A program made the translations under genes and the position numbers. The notes under the pieces were generated by a model, which was not told the DNA's origin, searched no databases, and worked only from the letters and a program-made list of their open reading frames with translations. A DNA stretch of 64,000 bases from Monarcha castaneiventris obscurior (lineage: Eukaryota; Chordata; Aves; Passeriformes; Monarchidae): assembly GCA_026261815.1 (NCBI GenBank), contig JAMPIT010000890.1, positions 6,478,001-6,542,000 on the forward strand. The letters are read 5' to 3'. Shown here one piece after another: positions 50,390 to 64,000 of the stretch; positions within the stretch are counted from its first letter, which is position 1, and every line of letters begins with the position of its first letter.

Positions 50390-53300
50390 CTGAAGAAGGG
50401 AAAAAGCATTTATAAGTGAAGATCTACCTTTCCCCGTGGGGGGAAAGCGGCTGAAGCACTGTGGCTTCAGTGGAGGTGGAGCTTTACACGACTGCAGAGG
50501 GAAAAGCCAAGCCAAGATGGAGAACTGTGTGACTATCTCACCTTTCCTACCTCTCCTCAGGGATGAAAGGCTCAAATCTTACCTCAGGCTGAACAACCTG
50601 CTCAGAGTGTTCAATGGGAAGGAGCAAGCATTCCACTTTAAGCTAAGTTAGCTGGAGCACTCTCCTTGACAAAATAAAAAATGCACTTAGGGGTCCTGCC
50701 TGGCTGGGATGGGCACTGCACACCTTGCACACAACCAAGCACCAAGAGGTGCAGCCCCACCTGCAGCAGCACCAGCACCTGTCTGCATGTCAGAAATCTG
50801 AGAGCAGGCTTGCACAACGCTGTGCGTGCGCTTGTGCTGCCATTTAAAGTACAAAGAACTACTCTGCCAACTCATCCTCCCCACTGAAGCAGCAGCTCTG
50901 GCTAGCAGACTGGAAACAGACAGGATAAAAATGCAGAAAGGTAATTGCATCTAAAATAAGAGTTCTTTTGAAATTATTTGTTTTGCAAAAAATCAGTGAG
51001 AGACCAATTTCTGCAGCTCTTCAGGGACTGAAACCTGCCTGTTCAGAGGGCATCAGAACGCACCTATGATACACTCACAATAATTAAATTGTGAATTTAT
51101 AATTTTCCTTGACTTTGTAAGATCGACTTTCCATTCAATTTTAATGCTATATTATGTTAATATTATTTTAATGTTATATTAATTTTTCAAATGTAGTTTT
51201 TCTTCTGCATCAGGTGAACAGGGTATGTATTCTACCACCCAGCAGGGGAGGAATGAAGAAAGCCTTTTGTATTTCTGTCTCAAACATGTGATCAAACCAG
51301 GAACAGCATTACATCCTCGTAGTGTCAGTGCTTGTGTGCCAGTGCAAATATTTATGTGCTCTGAGCTGACTGGTTCTTGAGACTAGAAGTGCTCTGTCAA
51401 GAAGGCATTAAAAACACAATGACTAAGTAATAGATTATATGTTTTATTTGAAGACAATATTGAGCTGTAAACCATGCTATTAAAGGTGACATTTCACCTG
51501 AAGCCAGTGTAAGGAATAATTCTAGAAATCTTCCCAAGAGCAAGTCTCGTAATAGTTTGCCTGCCCAAATTTCCCTTGCTACTTGAAGTAAATAAAAATC
51601 TTCACAGCCTGTCTTTGATCATTGAGAAGACTAATGACTGTTATTCCAAGGTCCCAATTCATTCCCATTGTAGCAACACACCACTGGCTAGCTGTACAAC
51701 ATTGAAATTGACTATATGCAGCTACAGTTCAAACAGCAATTCAAGACCTTTGTATATTAAAGGTCCTTGTTCAAAATTATTATTTCTGCTGTTCCTGTAG
51801 GTTTTGTAAGCCTATTTCTTCCAGAAGATTACAAAACTGGCAGTACAATAACTCAGGACTGACTGATTATTCATTACATGAGCTATCACTCAGTTTAGTA
51901 ACACAAAAATCTATCAGAATCATATGGATTCACATTAGGAATTCTGTTCCAAAGCAAAATATAAGGAATGTTTTCTTAGAAATCCCTGACACTTATAATG
52001 TGAAAATGCACAATAGTGCAGATGTGATGACAGAAAATTACCTGCTTACACACAACACTGCTTAATAAAAACCAGGTATTTATGATCCTGGCAACGTGAC
52101 CATGGAGCAAACACCTAATCACAACACTCAATCCACTTCACCCATTTCTCTCTAACTAGCAGAGCCTATTGATCAACAGACTGGGCCTCTTATTGACCCC
52201 TCACTGAGTTAGGAAATTGAAGTGAAGCTTGGATTAAGGATTGCAGTAATAGCTGGCTGCAAATGAGACCTCTAAATTCCAACAAACTGCAATTTATTCC
52301 AGAATTAAAAATCAACTCCCATAATTCTTCTATTATAAGGTATTTCCAAATATAGATATATTTCTGAAGAAAGTACATGTTATACTTCCACCTGCTGGCC
52401 ACCAAACTGGATGATCATCTGGATATCATTCTATTAGGTGGAACAAAATCCTTCCAGGCAAGGATCATGAACCTGACAGTTCTATTTCCAATTGAAACTG
52501 AAACTCTTCTAAGATGAATTTTCTTTTTCGTTAAAGCTGCACTTTTAAAAAAGTGGATGTTTCCAAAGAAACAGTTCCCATAATTTCTAATTATAACATT
52601 ACAATACGCCTGAGCAATGAGCAAGAGGAAGCTTTACAGCCCTGGGAACAAAGCAGGAACTGGAATGAAACTTGCAGAGATTTCCAGCTGCCTTATTTTC
52701 TGAATTATGATCCACTGAGAAAGCAAGCTAAGAAATCCTTTTTACCTGGCACAACTTGTCTTTCCCAATGACTGAGCAACCTCTGAAAGAAGAACTGTAA
52801 CTGGGATTAAGGTGTTCCTGTGCCTCCTCAGTGCACATACACAGCAAGAATGGCAGTTCAACTATCAGTAGCCCTACAGAATCACGTCTCTTTTTCCCAC
52901 CTCTAACACTAATTAATTTTCAGCCTCTTTAAAACATATTTTCTTTAAGCTACCACAGCTTGTACCTGATTGAAACGCTCTTGCTCCTTTTGGAAGCCTG
53001 CAGCATTGTGGATTTCCCCTATCTATGACAAACATAGTGAACAAGATGCAACTTGCTCCACTGGAGCTGTTTTTCCTTTCCAATACACTGCTCCAAGAGT
53101 AGCTTGATGCTTCCATGACTTTGTCTAATGATCCACACATATTTGTTCTCATTTTAAAAGAGCAGTATTTCCTGCTTTTATTCCACTGATTTCATGACCA
53201 AAGCATGGAAAATCTTAAGATATCCAGACCATGAAGTGTCAGAATCACTCAAGTTTGGGAACATGGTAAATATGACCAAGACATGACATTCCCATTTTGG

Positions 53301-56300
53301 GGTGGGATAGCATGAGCCACTACTCCTCTAGTTTTCAATTTAATTAATGATTTAGGGTTGATCTTGACTTCAAAAAAGATTATTATGAGTGGATAATGTC
53401 ACATAACAGGCACCTAAGGAACCTCAACAACAGCCCAAGGCTGCAAGGAGAAAAAAAAGGTTTTCACATCTTCAGACACTAACTAAAGGTATATTCCTCT
53501 TTTTCCAGCCGAGATTTCAGCACCAAAGTAAGAGTCTGAAGCCATGAAAAAGAGGTAAGAAAAAGCAGGGCTAATTTTGTAACACACTAAGCTAGAAAGG
53601 CACACCAGAGCAATGACGAAAGGGCATTGTTTGACGTACTTTTTGATGTCTTAGTTTTTTAAACCATTGTCACTGAGTTTCAAATTTTGATTCAAGTTAG
53701 TCCTTCTGCAAATGTGTGTCATTCTTCTGCCTATATATGAATTTTCATGCTTATAGATGCTCTTTCCAAGCTCTTAATTAAGAAACACCTGGATCAGCAC
53801 CAATGGCTTTGACCATCATGAGGTCAAACTCTTAAGACAGTGTAAAAACTGACTTCTTGTAAGTACCTCCACCCCCATTTTGGGAACCTTACCTTTGGGT
53901 AAGGCTAACACCAGCATTCCAACAGAAAGAGGAATTAATGGGTGTCTAGGAAAAGGTCTCAATAAATCCCATCCCCAAACTATACACTGAGAAGAACACA
54001 TAAGGCAGGTCACATTACCACAAGGCACCGCACTAACCTAGAGAAAAAGTTATCTCCACATTCAAGAATGTAAAAGGAGGGATGGCAAAGAAATAGGGGC
54101 TGTGGAGGGGCTACAGAGTGCATGCAAAGTGACTGGAGGTGATGGAAGGTCATGTATCGAGAGTGCTGGGGCTTTTGCACTTCACTACAGACTGCCAGCC
54201 TTTTCTCTGCAATGGGAATGAAGGGCTGTCAAGTTTGAGTGCAGCAGCAATAGTGGGACAGGGCTGTGGGATTTCAGAGAAAAATGTAAACATGGAAAAG
54301 TGAGGAAGGAGTGAGAGTGAAGGCAATCATGGGAAAGGTAGCAGTTTAGTGACTCAGGGTGAAATGCTGGCAATGCACTGAGGGATTTGGGGGAAGGGAT
54401 GATGGAATACCCCACAAGGAAGTGAATGAGGTCATCTAAATCTCCCCTTGCCCTCTTGCTGCTCCCGAAACAGAAGCTAAAAAAGCCACTTAAATAAATG
54501 CAGCTGAATTTGGTAAAGGGAAAGTCCTCAGTTTCTTCACTTCCCTTGCCACCCACTCCCCCATCCCACCACGGTTCATGCTTGAATGCAACACCCTTAA
54601 AATCAACAGGTCCCCAGGTTATGAGAGCACTGTCCTGAGCATCCTACATTTTTCACAGCTTTCAATAGGATTACTTGGAAAATTTCTATCCACCTACCTG
54701 TAGATGTATCAATGACTTTTCCAGAAGCAGTAACTGCCTACAAATAGCTTGCTGCTTTCTGGACACTCTGACACAGGTCATGCCAAATAATTTTCTGAGG
54801 CATTCAGTTTTTTATTACACAGACCGGCTTCTACAGTATGCAATGGTTCATGCATTAGCAATCTGGCAATCACTTTTCTCTACTGAATCTCATTATTATC
54901 ACTTGGTTTTCTCTTCGAGTGTACCATCTCTACTATACAAATTGGCTAGGATAGGGGAGATGTACTAGGATACAAAAAAAGGTAACCATTGAAAATAGTA
55001 TAAATTGTCCTTTCATAGAGCCACCTGACAAATTTAGTGTCCTTTCATAGAGCCACCTGACAAATTTAGTGTCCTTTCATAGAGCCACCTGACAAATTTA
55101 AAGAAAAATTTTCTTAGTACCTTTGCTACATGAAGTTAGATGATTGTACTTCTTGTGTTTGAGTATTGTGCCTTTCTTAAGCTAGAAACTTCCCACCCAA
55201 ATTAGATGGACAACACACAAGGTCAAATTTTTGCAGTTGGCTGCCAGCAGAATTTAGAAAATATCAACAAGGTTCAAAGATGCAAACACAATGTGAGCCC
55301 TTGTATTCAGGCATGGCTTATTCCTCTCAGGTAATCATCTGTGTCCTGAGGCAACACCGTGGGCAACACTTCCCATCTCACTTGAGTAATTATATCTTTT
55401 AGCATATTTTGTTGGAGTAATTCTGGTTGTCACTGTGTAATCTGATAGCCTGTATCTTTCACCAGCTGTGGGAAATTTCCCAGATCTCCACCTTCCTGCA
55501 ATCCCAATTACTGCAAGTCCTTAGACCTTAATGAAAGACTATCTTGACTTCTGGAACTGGCTGAGGCTTGAAGGAGAAGGAGGTATATCCGAAGCTTTTC
55601 TTCTGGGCTCTTTTTTTTAGAAATATGTTCTTTACCTGGTTTTGTTACTGAAGTGACCATCAGTGGCCAAACATCACTGTCATTGGCCAGGCAGATCATT
55701 TCCACTACCCAGAAATTACTGTGGCACCAGAAGGCTATCAGTGACTCCATCTCCTTCCACAGAAGCATTTCAGCTAAGTGTTAGTAACAGCTAAAAGACA
55801 ACTAAATACAGCTAAATACTTCCTCACTGATTCACCACGTAAGAAAACCAGCAGCTGAGCCCAACTTACACAGATTCAGCAGACCCTCCTGTGATACACC
55901 ACAAAGGCAGAGATGTTATCACCTATTTCATCTGAATGGCAGAACCTGGGCTCACACTAAAACTTCCTGTTCTGTCGAGGTCAAAGACAGTATTTTTATA
56001 ACTATTTTCTGTCAACGCCTATTCCAGACAGTGAAGGTTAAAGTGATTTTATCAGTGGGTAAAACCCTGCCAAGGATAGGCATGCAGTTCAATCCTCCCA
56101 AACTCAAGAATACAAACCTTGTAAGAGAGAAATTACCTGCACAGTTAACACACAAAAAGAAATGAGGCAACTGCAAACCAATCTCATGACCATTTCCTGC
56201 ACAGACTTGAGGTTGCTTCCTGTGGTAGAGACAGCACAAGCCAGAACAAGGCACTTCTGGCTGCCCTACTAGTCAGCTTCTGAATTTTAGAATCCTTTGA

Positions 56301-56896
56301 TATTACACACAAGCCCTCTTCCCACCAGAGGTATAATACTTTAACTGTATCACTTTTCTTTAAGAGCTCCAATGTACTTTCTTCAAAGAGTAACTCTTAT
56401 TTAATGGTTCTCTTCAGGTGCACTCAGTAATGGCTGTTCTGAGTCAGAACATGGGACTTCTCAGCTCAGGTACATGTCTGAGACAGGCAGACTTCCAAGT
56501 GGCAAAGACTAGAGACCTCACACTGTCCTAGAGTACTAAAGTTCATCACCACTGATGTACACCATAAATGATAACCATGTCAGAAACACTGTGCACTTCT
56601 TAAAATTATTCTGCCTCCTCATTTAAAAACATTTAAATTTTAGTGAATACATTTCCTGCATAAGTAAGTGTGTAGCCAACAAAGAATAAGATGTTTAACA
56701 GAATGAGCTTCCAGACTAGTAATGAAAATTAGCCTATCAGCAGAATCGATGTGTAAACTGCATACCAATCAATAACACAGAACATTATTACACGAGAGTC
56801 TGCCTTCCACTTATCTAAAGGATTTCTGAATTGAAGCCTGAAATAAGCCTGAATTATTGATTTGCTGTAAGAAAATGAAATATTAGAGATACTCAC
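50390..56896 (-). other. FAM13A: FAM13A intron between the RhoGAP exon and the 50.3 kb exon
   Basis: Mostly unique AT-rich DNA. The only clear structure is the 32-bp tandem repeat at 55.0 kb. No transposon or extra exon was recognised. Any additional coding exon here would have to keep the reading frame, because both bounding exons meet in phase 0. Confidence 0.6.
55007..55100. repeat. 32-bp tandem repeat, about 2.9 copies
   Basis: Units start at 55007, 55039 and 55071, each beginning GTCCTTTCATAGAGCC and continuing ACCTGACAAATTTA. The copies are identical over the compared length; the third lacks only the last two bases. Perfect identity suggests recent expansion and possible length variation. 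Confidence 0.93.
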
Positions 56897-57056
56897 TTTT
56901 ACCAAAATTATTCTTGCTAGCTCTTCACATACAGGCTTTTCTTCATCCTTCTTCAAGCCTTCTAATTCAAACAAGGTATTGTAATTTTCCAGCATTTTTG
57001 TCATTATCCTGTTGCAGATCTCCTGTTCCTTTATCCCTTCAAATCCAGAGGGCACG
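56897..57056 (-). CDS. FAM13A: FAM13A exon: end of the RhoGAP domain (internal exon, 160 bp)
   Basis: The exon runs from 57056 down to 56897. It follows a TAG acceptor (57059-57057) and ends before the donor GTGAGT at 56896. The first base completes a codon begun in the previous exon; then 53 codons read VPSGFEGIKEQEICNRIM and LENYNTLFELEG and end at ARIILVK, leaving phase 0. Human FAM13A has VPPGLEGMKEQDLCNKIM, LENYNTLFEVE and ARLIIVK at the same place, so this is the last helical part of the RhoGAP fold plus a short linker. The catalytic arginine-finger exon is further upstream and not in the window. Differences from human are conservative except in a short lysine/glutamate-rich linker. No stop or frameshift is present, so the exon looks functional. 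Confidence 0.92.
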
Positions 57057-60000
57057 CTAGAATTGGAGAGATGACAAGCAGGGTGTTACAGGGACTCAAC
57101 ATACAAAAGGTCCTGCACGGGGTCTCTGTAACATTTCAGCTGTGGACACAGGCTGGATAGCAGGCACAGAAAACTTTGTCTAGGAAAGGAGGACTGCTTC
57201 TATGTTGGTAACAACTACCACAGTTTGTTTGCAGTTTTTCTTATGGATATTAAATACCACACCTGCTGGCCAAACAACCCTCTCCACAGATCTAGGTGGG
57301 GATATAACTGAGACAGCCACCAAATGAGGTGCCACCAACCCTGCTCTAAGCTGGGTTTCACCACACACAGCGCAGACAGCTCAGACATTTACATGCTCTG
57401 GACTATTAAAGAGTCAGATTCCTCCAAAACCCCCTTCATGACAACCTCAAAGGTACACAAGAAGGGTAAGTGAAAAAATTAGGAAATCCCACATGCTAGG
57501 CAAAACACTAAAAGTTAAACAAGGTCTTTGCCTTCAGATAACCCAGTGCTGTGCACCAGATTCTTTAATCTAACTTTAGAGTTACCATTTCTTCTGAAAG
57601 TAGGGTCATAACTCAAAGGGCTTTCTAAAACATGCAGATGGATGCTGCCTTTTGCAAAACAGCCTAAAACGTCAATACAAAGACTGGTTCCTAGGCTCCA
57701 TTTTCTGGGAGAATAACCAACTACTTGGCTGCTGAAGACGCAGCTTCTTTCTCTCTTGAAACAGGCCCCTTTGCACCTTACCACAGACCTTAAAGGCACA
57801 CAGAAAAGGGAAGATACTGTATGTATCTGCATGTTTCCTAATGTACCTCACACAACTCTCTCACGTAGCAAAAAATGCACTCACGACTGAGCTCACAATT
57901 CACTGAAGCATCTCGTGATCATCTGCTGGAATATAAGCTTTCTGCACTTTACTGGACAATTTTATTGGCCCCAAACTGACTTAAATTCTGTTTTAATGCA
58001 GAAGTATGATCTCTGAAGAATCTTCTTCTCCAATCATTCAGTGTTTACTATTGTACAGTATTTCCAGCAGACACAGTCTTCTCAGTAAGCTACAAAGTGG
58101 CTGCATGCATTCGAATTTCCTAAGGACCTTATAGAGTGGCAGAGACTGATGATCAGGAGTAATGAAACACATGGAAGATTTAAAGTGAAGAAGCAGAGAA
58201 GTCAAAACCAAAAAAAAGTGTCAAGTACATTTTGGCTGAGGACACCAAGCGGTTATATGAGAACAAAACACAACCCAATCCCCCAGAAGCAAAACAGCTA
58301 CTTCACAGAGATGTAACTTGAAAGTAAACCATTGCTTACTGCAAAGAGTAAATACAAATTTACTAATAACTACCTACCATAAAACTGTAACTGTAGTTTA
58401 CTGGGGCCAGATGTACATTTCAACAAGATGGTTCTAAAAGCAGATGCTCCCAGAAATTTGTCATCAAAAAGTGCCTTTCTGTAGGGGCCTTTCTGATCCT
58501 TCTCAATGCTTTATTCTCTGCCATACACCTACATGTCAACAGGGAGAGTAACCCACTCTTGTGGGTGTATGGCAGAACACATCTGTGTAAACTCCAGAGG
58601 AGAGTCCATACTGCTATCATTTCCACATTTAATACATGCTGGAGTAGCAGGACCTGAATTTTAAATGATTATTTCACACTGTAGAATATTGGCAACTATA
58701 AAATGTGTCAGTCTCAGCTGACTGATTTCATTAGTGTGGAACCCGGCCTCAGACTAAACAAAGAACAAGTGGGATGACTTTTGTTGATGATGTGCATGTA
58801 CACTCAGGCCAATTCACTTTAAAGAATGTCACATATTCACTAAAACTTAGCAACTGGCCTGAAGAAAGTGTATGTATTCAATAGGCCCATGCAATTGCCC
58901 TGATTGAAGGAAACCCCTCTTGCCATGCTAAATTATGTGCTCCAGAGCTGGCATGGTGCAAAGCTTGCTTGCTTGCTAGTTCAGGCTAGTTCTTCCTCAT
59001 TTGCTTCTCCAAAACAGAGTATCATTTAAATAATGGCACCCCTATGAACCTCATTCCCAGGAAAAGGACTGAAAATGTAATAGAGCACATGTGAGTCAAA
59101 ATAAAGACTCTGGATAGCAGGACTTTCACCTAAGTCACATCTGCTGGGAAATACAGCCAACACTTCCCTACTGGCAACAGCTAATACCAAAAAACTCTAC
59201 CTGGTTGAAGAACAGTCCAATCTATAAAGTTTCCACAATACACAAAAACAGTATTTAATTTCTGCCCAGTTCCATGGCTTTCTTGCCCTTCCTTCCCCAC
59301 ACTACCTTGTCAGTTAAACATTATTAAATCAATCCTGTGAAAAGTCCAACATGCTATTCTGAACAATCCTGTATGAGTAGGGTGAGATACATATGCAAAA
59401 TACAAGACTAAAGCTCGTGGCTTTGGTCTTTTTTAATACTTCTCTCTGAATGTAACTAAGCAAAGGATCATTAACTGGTTTATTTTAATGGCAATTTAAC
59501 ATATTTTATTCATTGCCACTTCTCTGCCATTTAAACAGACATATTTAACCAAGTTTCTAATATATTTCTCCTGTAATTGCTATTATTAGACCTCAATCAC
59601 GATAAGGACTATTACACTCTTTGAGCTCTCCATGGTGACATTTTCCTTGCAACAGATATATGCTGAGCTGAAGTTTACATTATAAGCACACACCACCCTG
59701 CCTATTTATACAAAGTAAACCCCATCTGCTGCCACACTGCATGATCTATCAGTTTGACTAGACTTTTCTGAAAATGTGTGTAAAAAAATAGCATTTTACT
59801 TTAGCTGTTCTCATTCTGAAAAGTCACGACATCTACAAATGTCACTTCAACTGACTATAAAAACCCAGATCTGTGAGAAAATATTCTCTCACACTTCCAC
59901 TTTCCTGCTGCATACCCCACTCCTTGGAAATTTTTCATGATCTTTTGTGAAGATCTTGTTAAAGCATCACAGTAAAACTGTGTTCATAGTCAAGGTTCCC

Positions 60001-63000
60001 TTATGTCTATTTTCATGTTAATTAGGCATTACAACTGTGCTGCTTTAAGAGTTAGACACTAATTTACTCCAGTTACAAAATCCTCAACAGAGGACTTGAT
60101 CCCCTTATAGCCACATATGTACAAATTACTTCAGTAGCAGCACCAGAAGCATCACTTTCACTACCACAAACACCAGAAGGGTGGCACAGAGCTGCAGTTC
60201 CTATGGTTATTTCTAGAAGAAAAAGTGTTGGTAAGTTCAGATCCATCTTAGAGATCTGAGCTGGAAAACACCCACTGAAGTTATCACAATGGCTTGCAAA
60301 GTCATCAAGAGATACATAGCATAGGCAGAGCAGGAGCAAATTCTCTAGTGTCCCCTCCCTTAGATTCCCTGGACACTGTGCCCTTCCCAGAGAGATGCCC
60401 TGAATGATCTGTCTGCAAAACACAGCATGTCCACATTAAGTATTTGGAAAAAATGCACCTTGTCTAAATGAGGCACCAGCATTAACAGTGTCTAACACAG
60501 TTGAGAAGGGTCAAGGGCAAAGGTGCATCAGCACCACAAGTTTTGCAGGATATTAAAGACTGAAATTATTGGTGACATCATTTTAAAGCAGAAGAAGCAG
60601 CAGTTCTTGAAGTTAAAACAGTACTTGGTAATAGGATCAGGCTGTCAGCTCTTCAATTCACAATCTGATACCCAGCAGCATTTCACACTTCTGCACAATG
60701 TCCTACAAGCATGGCTGGCCTACCCAGTGCAGCTCCATGCAGCTCCTGTCCATCTTCTTTGGTTCTCTGGGTTCTTCCAGACTGAGTGCATGTCTCCTTC
60801 CATAGGGTTGCTCAGGAAAGCTAGTCTCAAACGGGTTAAACCACAGCAAGGCTCTGTGTCACAACTTTTACTCAGAACTAAAGCGACCTGAGGTCAGATT
60901 AACTCACTCTGAAAGAATTCCTTACATCTCAGGCATTTAGTTAAATGAATTTACCTCAGGGTCTCTGTAAACAAGCTCTAACAGGCTAAACGCACAGCGG
61001 GCTTTCGAGAGAGTGAATCCCAGACTCTACTGAGAGCAGTGCAGTGACACACAAACATGCACATGGCACAAGACAGGCATCACTACGAGGCTCTGTCACC
61101 ATCCACCACATCTGGGAAACCTGCCTCAAAGAGCCAGGAGGACCTGGGATGTAGTCATGGGTCTATAATGAGCTGAACTGAGATCACTGAAATCACTTCC
61201 CCAGGCAGCAACTGCTGACAGCTCCCTGCCACAACTGAGAACCAGAGATTTCCATGTGAAAGGGTCATCTCATTACGAATTCCCAACAGTGTTTGACCCC
61301 ACCCTGTCTGAGACGAAGGATGCACATTACCATTTCCCCAAGTGGCTTTGCAGAAGCAGCTTGCATGGAATGACAGCACTGTAGTCCTAATTTACAATCA
61401 CTGAGGGCTATATGCTCTATAAACTACTTTTGCTGCTTGTACAGTACCTTTTGTAGAGAAGCACCACAGTCACCTTACCATTCTTCCAGGGAATCCTGCC
61501 AGAAATGAAGGAACTCAAAGGACAGGGAATACTGCATGGATTTTTTGTTTCTCCAGCCCCAGCAAAACATTTTCATTAGTACCTCAGATGTCCCTAAGTC
61601 CCTCAACAAGCACAAATGGAGATTTAGAGAGCAGAGCTGCAATAATTTATAGGAGTTACAACTTGAGGCAGTTTGTTCTGTGCCTCTAGGCGGTCTTCAC
61701 TGTGCTTGTAACAGATGTGACCTTGTGGCCATAACTCGTCCACTTCAGCTGATGAAAGGGATTTGGCCTAACACACTGCTCCACAAACTGATGCAGCTGA
61801 AAACAGGCACATCTCCATGTCTGCAGACTCGGCTGCAAGATCAGAGTCTAGTAAGTAGCTAAAGATACAGCAACCCTCACTTGAGACAGGTGTTCACCTC
61901 AGTCTGTGTGACTCGTTTATGTGCTCTGCATCACCTGCAGGCTTACGTCTCACCAGTCTGGGTGAAATGCAATGACAGATACAATTACTGAGATTTTGCA
62001 GAAGTGTTTTAGCTCCTGTGATACTGGAGAATCCTGGAGAGTCAATTCTGGGGCATGTACTTGCCTGCTTGTTAAAATCTGTACCAGATTATTTTCTTTA
62101 GCATCAGATTTATGAGCCTAAGTCAACTTGGTAATTCTGCTCTATCAGCATTGCTTGCAAAATAATAAATAATTCATAAAAAATAACAGCACTAATAAAT
62201 AATAATAAAACAGCATATAATGAATGATAATAATTATTAATAAATAAACAAACTATGCAAAATGCAGGCAACACAGGTAACACAAAGCAGTTAGAGTGAT
62301 GCTGCCACAAAGACTTTACTGACTGGCTTTATTTATATGCAAAATCTTTTGCTTCAGCAAAAGCTCCAAAATTACAGTAATAGTAGGCAACTTAGAGAGT
62401 GCAACCTACACAAAGGAGGACAAAGGGCAGTCCATAGCCTAACATCCCGTTGCAAAGAACACTGCTCTCATCTCCAAACGTTTCAAAGCAGAGGCTCTTC
62501 AAAAACACTCCTTGTGATTGCATTTGAGCTGTATTGCTGAGCTCAAATATTCATGAGTATTTAATATGATTATGGATGAGAACATTTATAGACTTGGTAT
62601 ATTATGCTTGATGCTTTAAACTGTCATTACAGGCTTCAGCATACTGAATACTTATGAAAAATTCCTTTACAGTGCTGGAAAATGCAGTATTTAAAATCTA
62701 AATGAACCCTGTAAGAAAGGTTATGTCTGCATGCCCCAATTTGCAATAATTAATGTTTAAACAACAATATTCGGTACTCAGTTTGTCCCTGATCCCGGAT
62801 GCACATTTATTTTTAAGACTGATGCAGGACTGGGACTGCACTGCTTGAAAACAAAGCCCATCCACATAACGTTTCAAAGGCCAACATAACTCACTAAGGA
62901 GTATTAATTCAGCCCCTCTGCTTTCACTTCAGTTTCATATACCCAATCTGTGTAGGCTCCAAGGCTGCTAGAAACCAAGGTAAGACATTAATGCATGACT

Positions 63001-64000
63001 TCAGATCAGATTATAATTCTTTCAAGTTCAGCATCTCTGAAATACCTACAGCTACCCTACAATCTACCATTTTCTCCATATCCAAAGACAATATACTTTT
63101 CTTGTTACCCTTTGTGTAACTTCTGTTACATACTCATCACACATAAATAACTGCATCTAACTCCAGCATTTTAACTGGACACCTGCATTTGCCAGCCACT
63201 TTTGGGGGGATGGAGCAATCCCTCACAACATGCTTAATCTCTGCTGGCATGAAACACAACCAAGTTAATGAGGGCTTGAATGATGGAGGCCACACACAGA
63301 TTACTGCTCGAGAGAGAGCTGCAAAAAATGGGTGCAAATGGATCCTCTGATTACTCTGTTAAGACCTCATGTTGTACAGTGCCAGCCAAAGGATAGGGTA
63401 AGTGCAGCAGTTCCTCTGATACCCAGCTCCAGGAGAACAGAGAGGAGGAGAGAAAACCCAACTGGTCCTCTCCTTTTCAGCACAAGCTGCCAGAGCCAAG
63501 CAGAGCCCACACAGCAGGCCTTAACTAAGGCTATGTCTCTACAGGAGCTGAAATTCAGGTCAATGGACAATAACTTCCTCCAAGAGTAACCACGCTGCAA
63601 ATGTTAATACTCTACGCAGATTAGCCCAGTGACAGAAAAGACAACTATTTATGTTCTTTCGTGCTCATTGTTCCTCCAGGGCTGTATTTCTCAATATACT
63701 TGACCTTTGCCTTCCATCACAATAAATCTGAACAATCTAAGTTGGGAAAAAACAGTGAACCAAATCTCCAATCTTTTTTAAGCTGTTTGACCTTGCCCTT
63801 TACATGTTCTTATATCTTACAGCACACTTCGTTACAAGGAATGCAAATAGCCATTTTTTCCCTTCTTCTGTTCATTAGAAATACAGAAAGCACAAGATAA
63901 TCTTTCCTTAGAAAAGCACCAGTGCAGTTTGTCAAACAGCAAGTAAGGAAAAGCAGAGGAAGTACTGGATAAGATAAAAGCAATAAAGATTGAAAGTTTA
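57057..64000 (-). other. FAM13A: FAM13A intron upstream of the last RhoGAP exon
   Basis: No exon carrying the preceding RhoGAP segment (human ending ATVFGPNCFH) was found, so this is intron up to the window edge. The sequence is unique and AT-rich, with an A/T-only-like stretch at about 62,158-62,252. Open frames such as those at 57515-57832 and 60073-60423 have no recognised homology. Confidence 0.6.
62158..62252. repeat. AT-rich low-complexity stretch (AATAAT-type)
   Basis: Repeated AATAAATAAT-like words dominate about 95 bases, with very few G or C. It is simple sequence and contains several chance polyadenylation-like AATAAA words on both strands. Confidence 0.8.

Larger units (their letters stand above)
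1..64000 (-). other. FAM13A: FAM13A gene, internal segment (partial at both ends)
   Basis: All recognised exons lie on the minus strand in the order expected for FAM13A, so the window is read as an internal part of this one gene. FAM13A is known as a cytoplasmic protein with an N-terminal RhoGAP domain, followed by conserved FAM13 segments and C-terminal coiled coils. Links to lung disease and to adipocyte and Wnt signalling come from the literature and not from this sequence. The first RhoGAP exons should lie beyond 64000 and the 3' exons below 1; I found neither in the window. Coding sequence makes up well under 1% of the window. Identification rests on recalled alignment with mammalian FAM13A, strongest for the exons at 57.0, 33.2, 18.45 and 9.2 kb. 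Confidence 0.9.

Noticed and set aside
55007..55100. Possible CRISPR-like repeat array
   Set aside because: The 32-bp units are directly adjacent with no spacers, and the genome is vertebrate.
57515..57832. 105-codon minus-strand open frame as the preceding RhoGAP exon
   Set aside because: The residues do not resemble the conserved ATVFGPN region and no donor leaves the needed phase.
60073..60423. 116-codon minus-strand open frame as a FAM13A exon
   Set aside because: It has no match to the RhoGAP domain and no paired acceptor and donor at suitable positions.

Overview
This 64 kb window is vertebrate nuclear DNA, almost certainly from a bird and probably a songbird. Protein-coding sequence is sparse and split into short exons with GT/AG boundaries. 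Repeats are few and of avian type: CR1 LINE pieces and one complete solo LTR of a kind I associate with passerines. There is a single strong CpG island. I see no bacterial, phage or organelle features.

The only gene I can identify is FAM13A (family with sequence similarity 13 member A, a RhoGAP-domain protein), on the minus strand and incomplete at both ends. In transcript order the recognised exons are: the exon finishing the RhoGAP domain (57056-56897), a probable further exon (50389-50301), an exon matching the segment after the RhoGAP domain (33258-33086), and a 42-bp exon (9237-9196). The 5' RhoGAP exons lie beyond 64000 and the long 3' part of the gene lies below 1. The window is therefore mainly four large introns.

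The most informative region is the CpG island at about 17.88-18.72 kb, inside the intron between the 33.2 kb and 9.2 kb exons. It holds a first exon, on the same strand, that starts MACEVMPLQ and ends in a consensus donor. Its splice phase equals that of the 33.2 kb exon, so both join the same 42-bp exon. This is the start of the short FAM13A isoform known in mammals (MACEIMPLQ followed by SSQEDERP), which lacks the RhoGAP domain. The window thus shows how the gene makes a long RhoGAP product from a distal promoter and a short product from an internal CpG-island promoter.

Repeats by region: a 66-bp AT-rich hairpin at 5.7 kb; a 560-bp solo LTR with a perfect 5-bp target duplication at 6.5-7.0 kb; a CR1 3' end at 12.5 kb; a 27-bp minisatellite inside the CpG island; a 41-bp tandem duplication at 25.8 kb; a polypyrimidine tract at 29.8 kb; CR1 pieces at 35.4, 37.9 and 38.7-39.8 kb; a 45-bp perfect inverted repeat (40.66 and 41.75 kb) whose left arm is flanked by a 10-bp direct repeat; and a 32-bp tandem repeat at 55.0 kb. 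I found no tRNA, rRNA, CRISPR array or complete second gene. I did not find a dramatic new system. The best leads are the internal promoter, the phase problem around the 50.3 kb exon, and the inverted-repeat locus.
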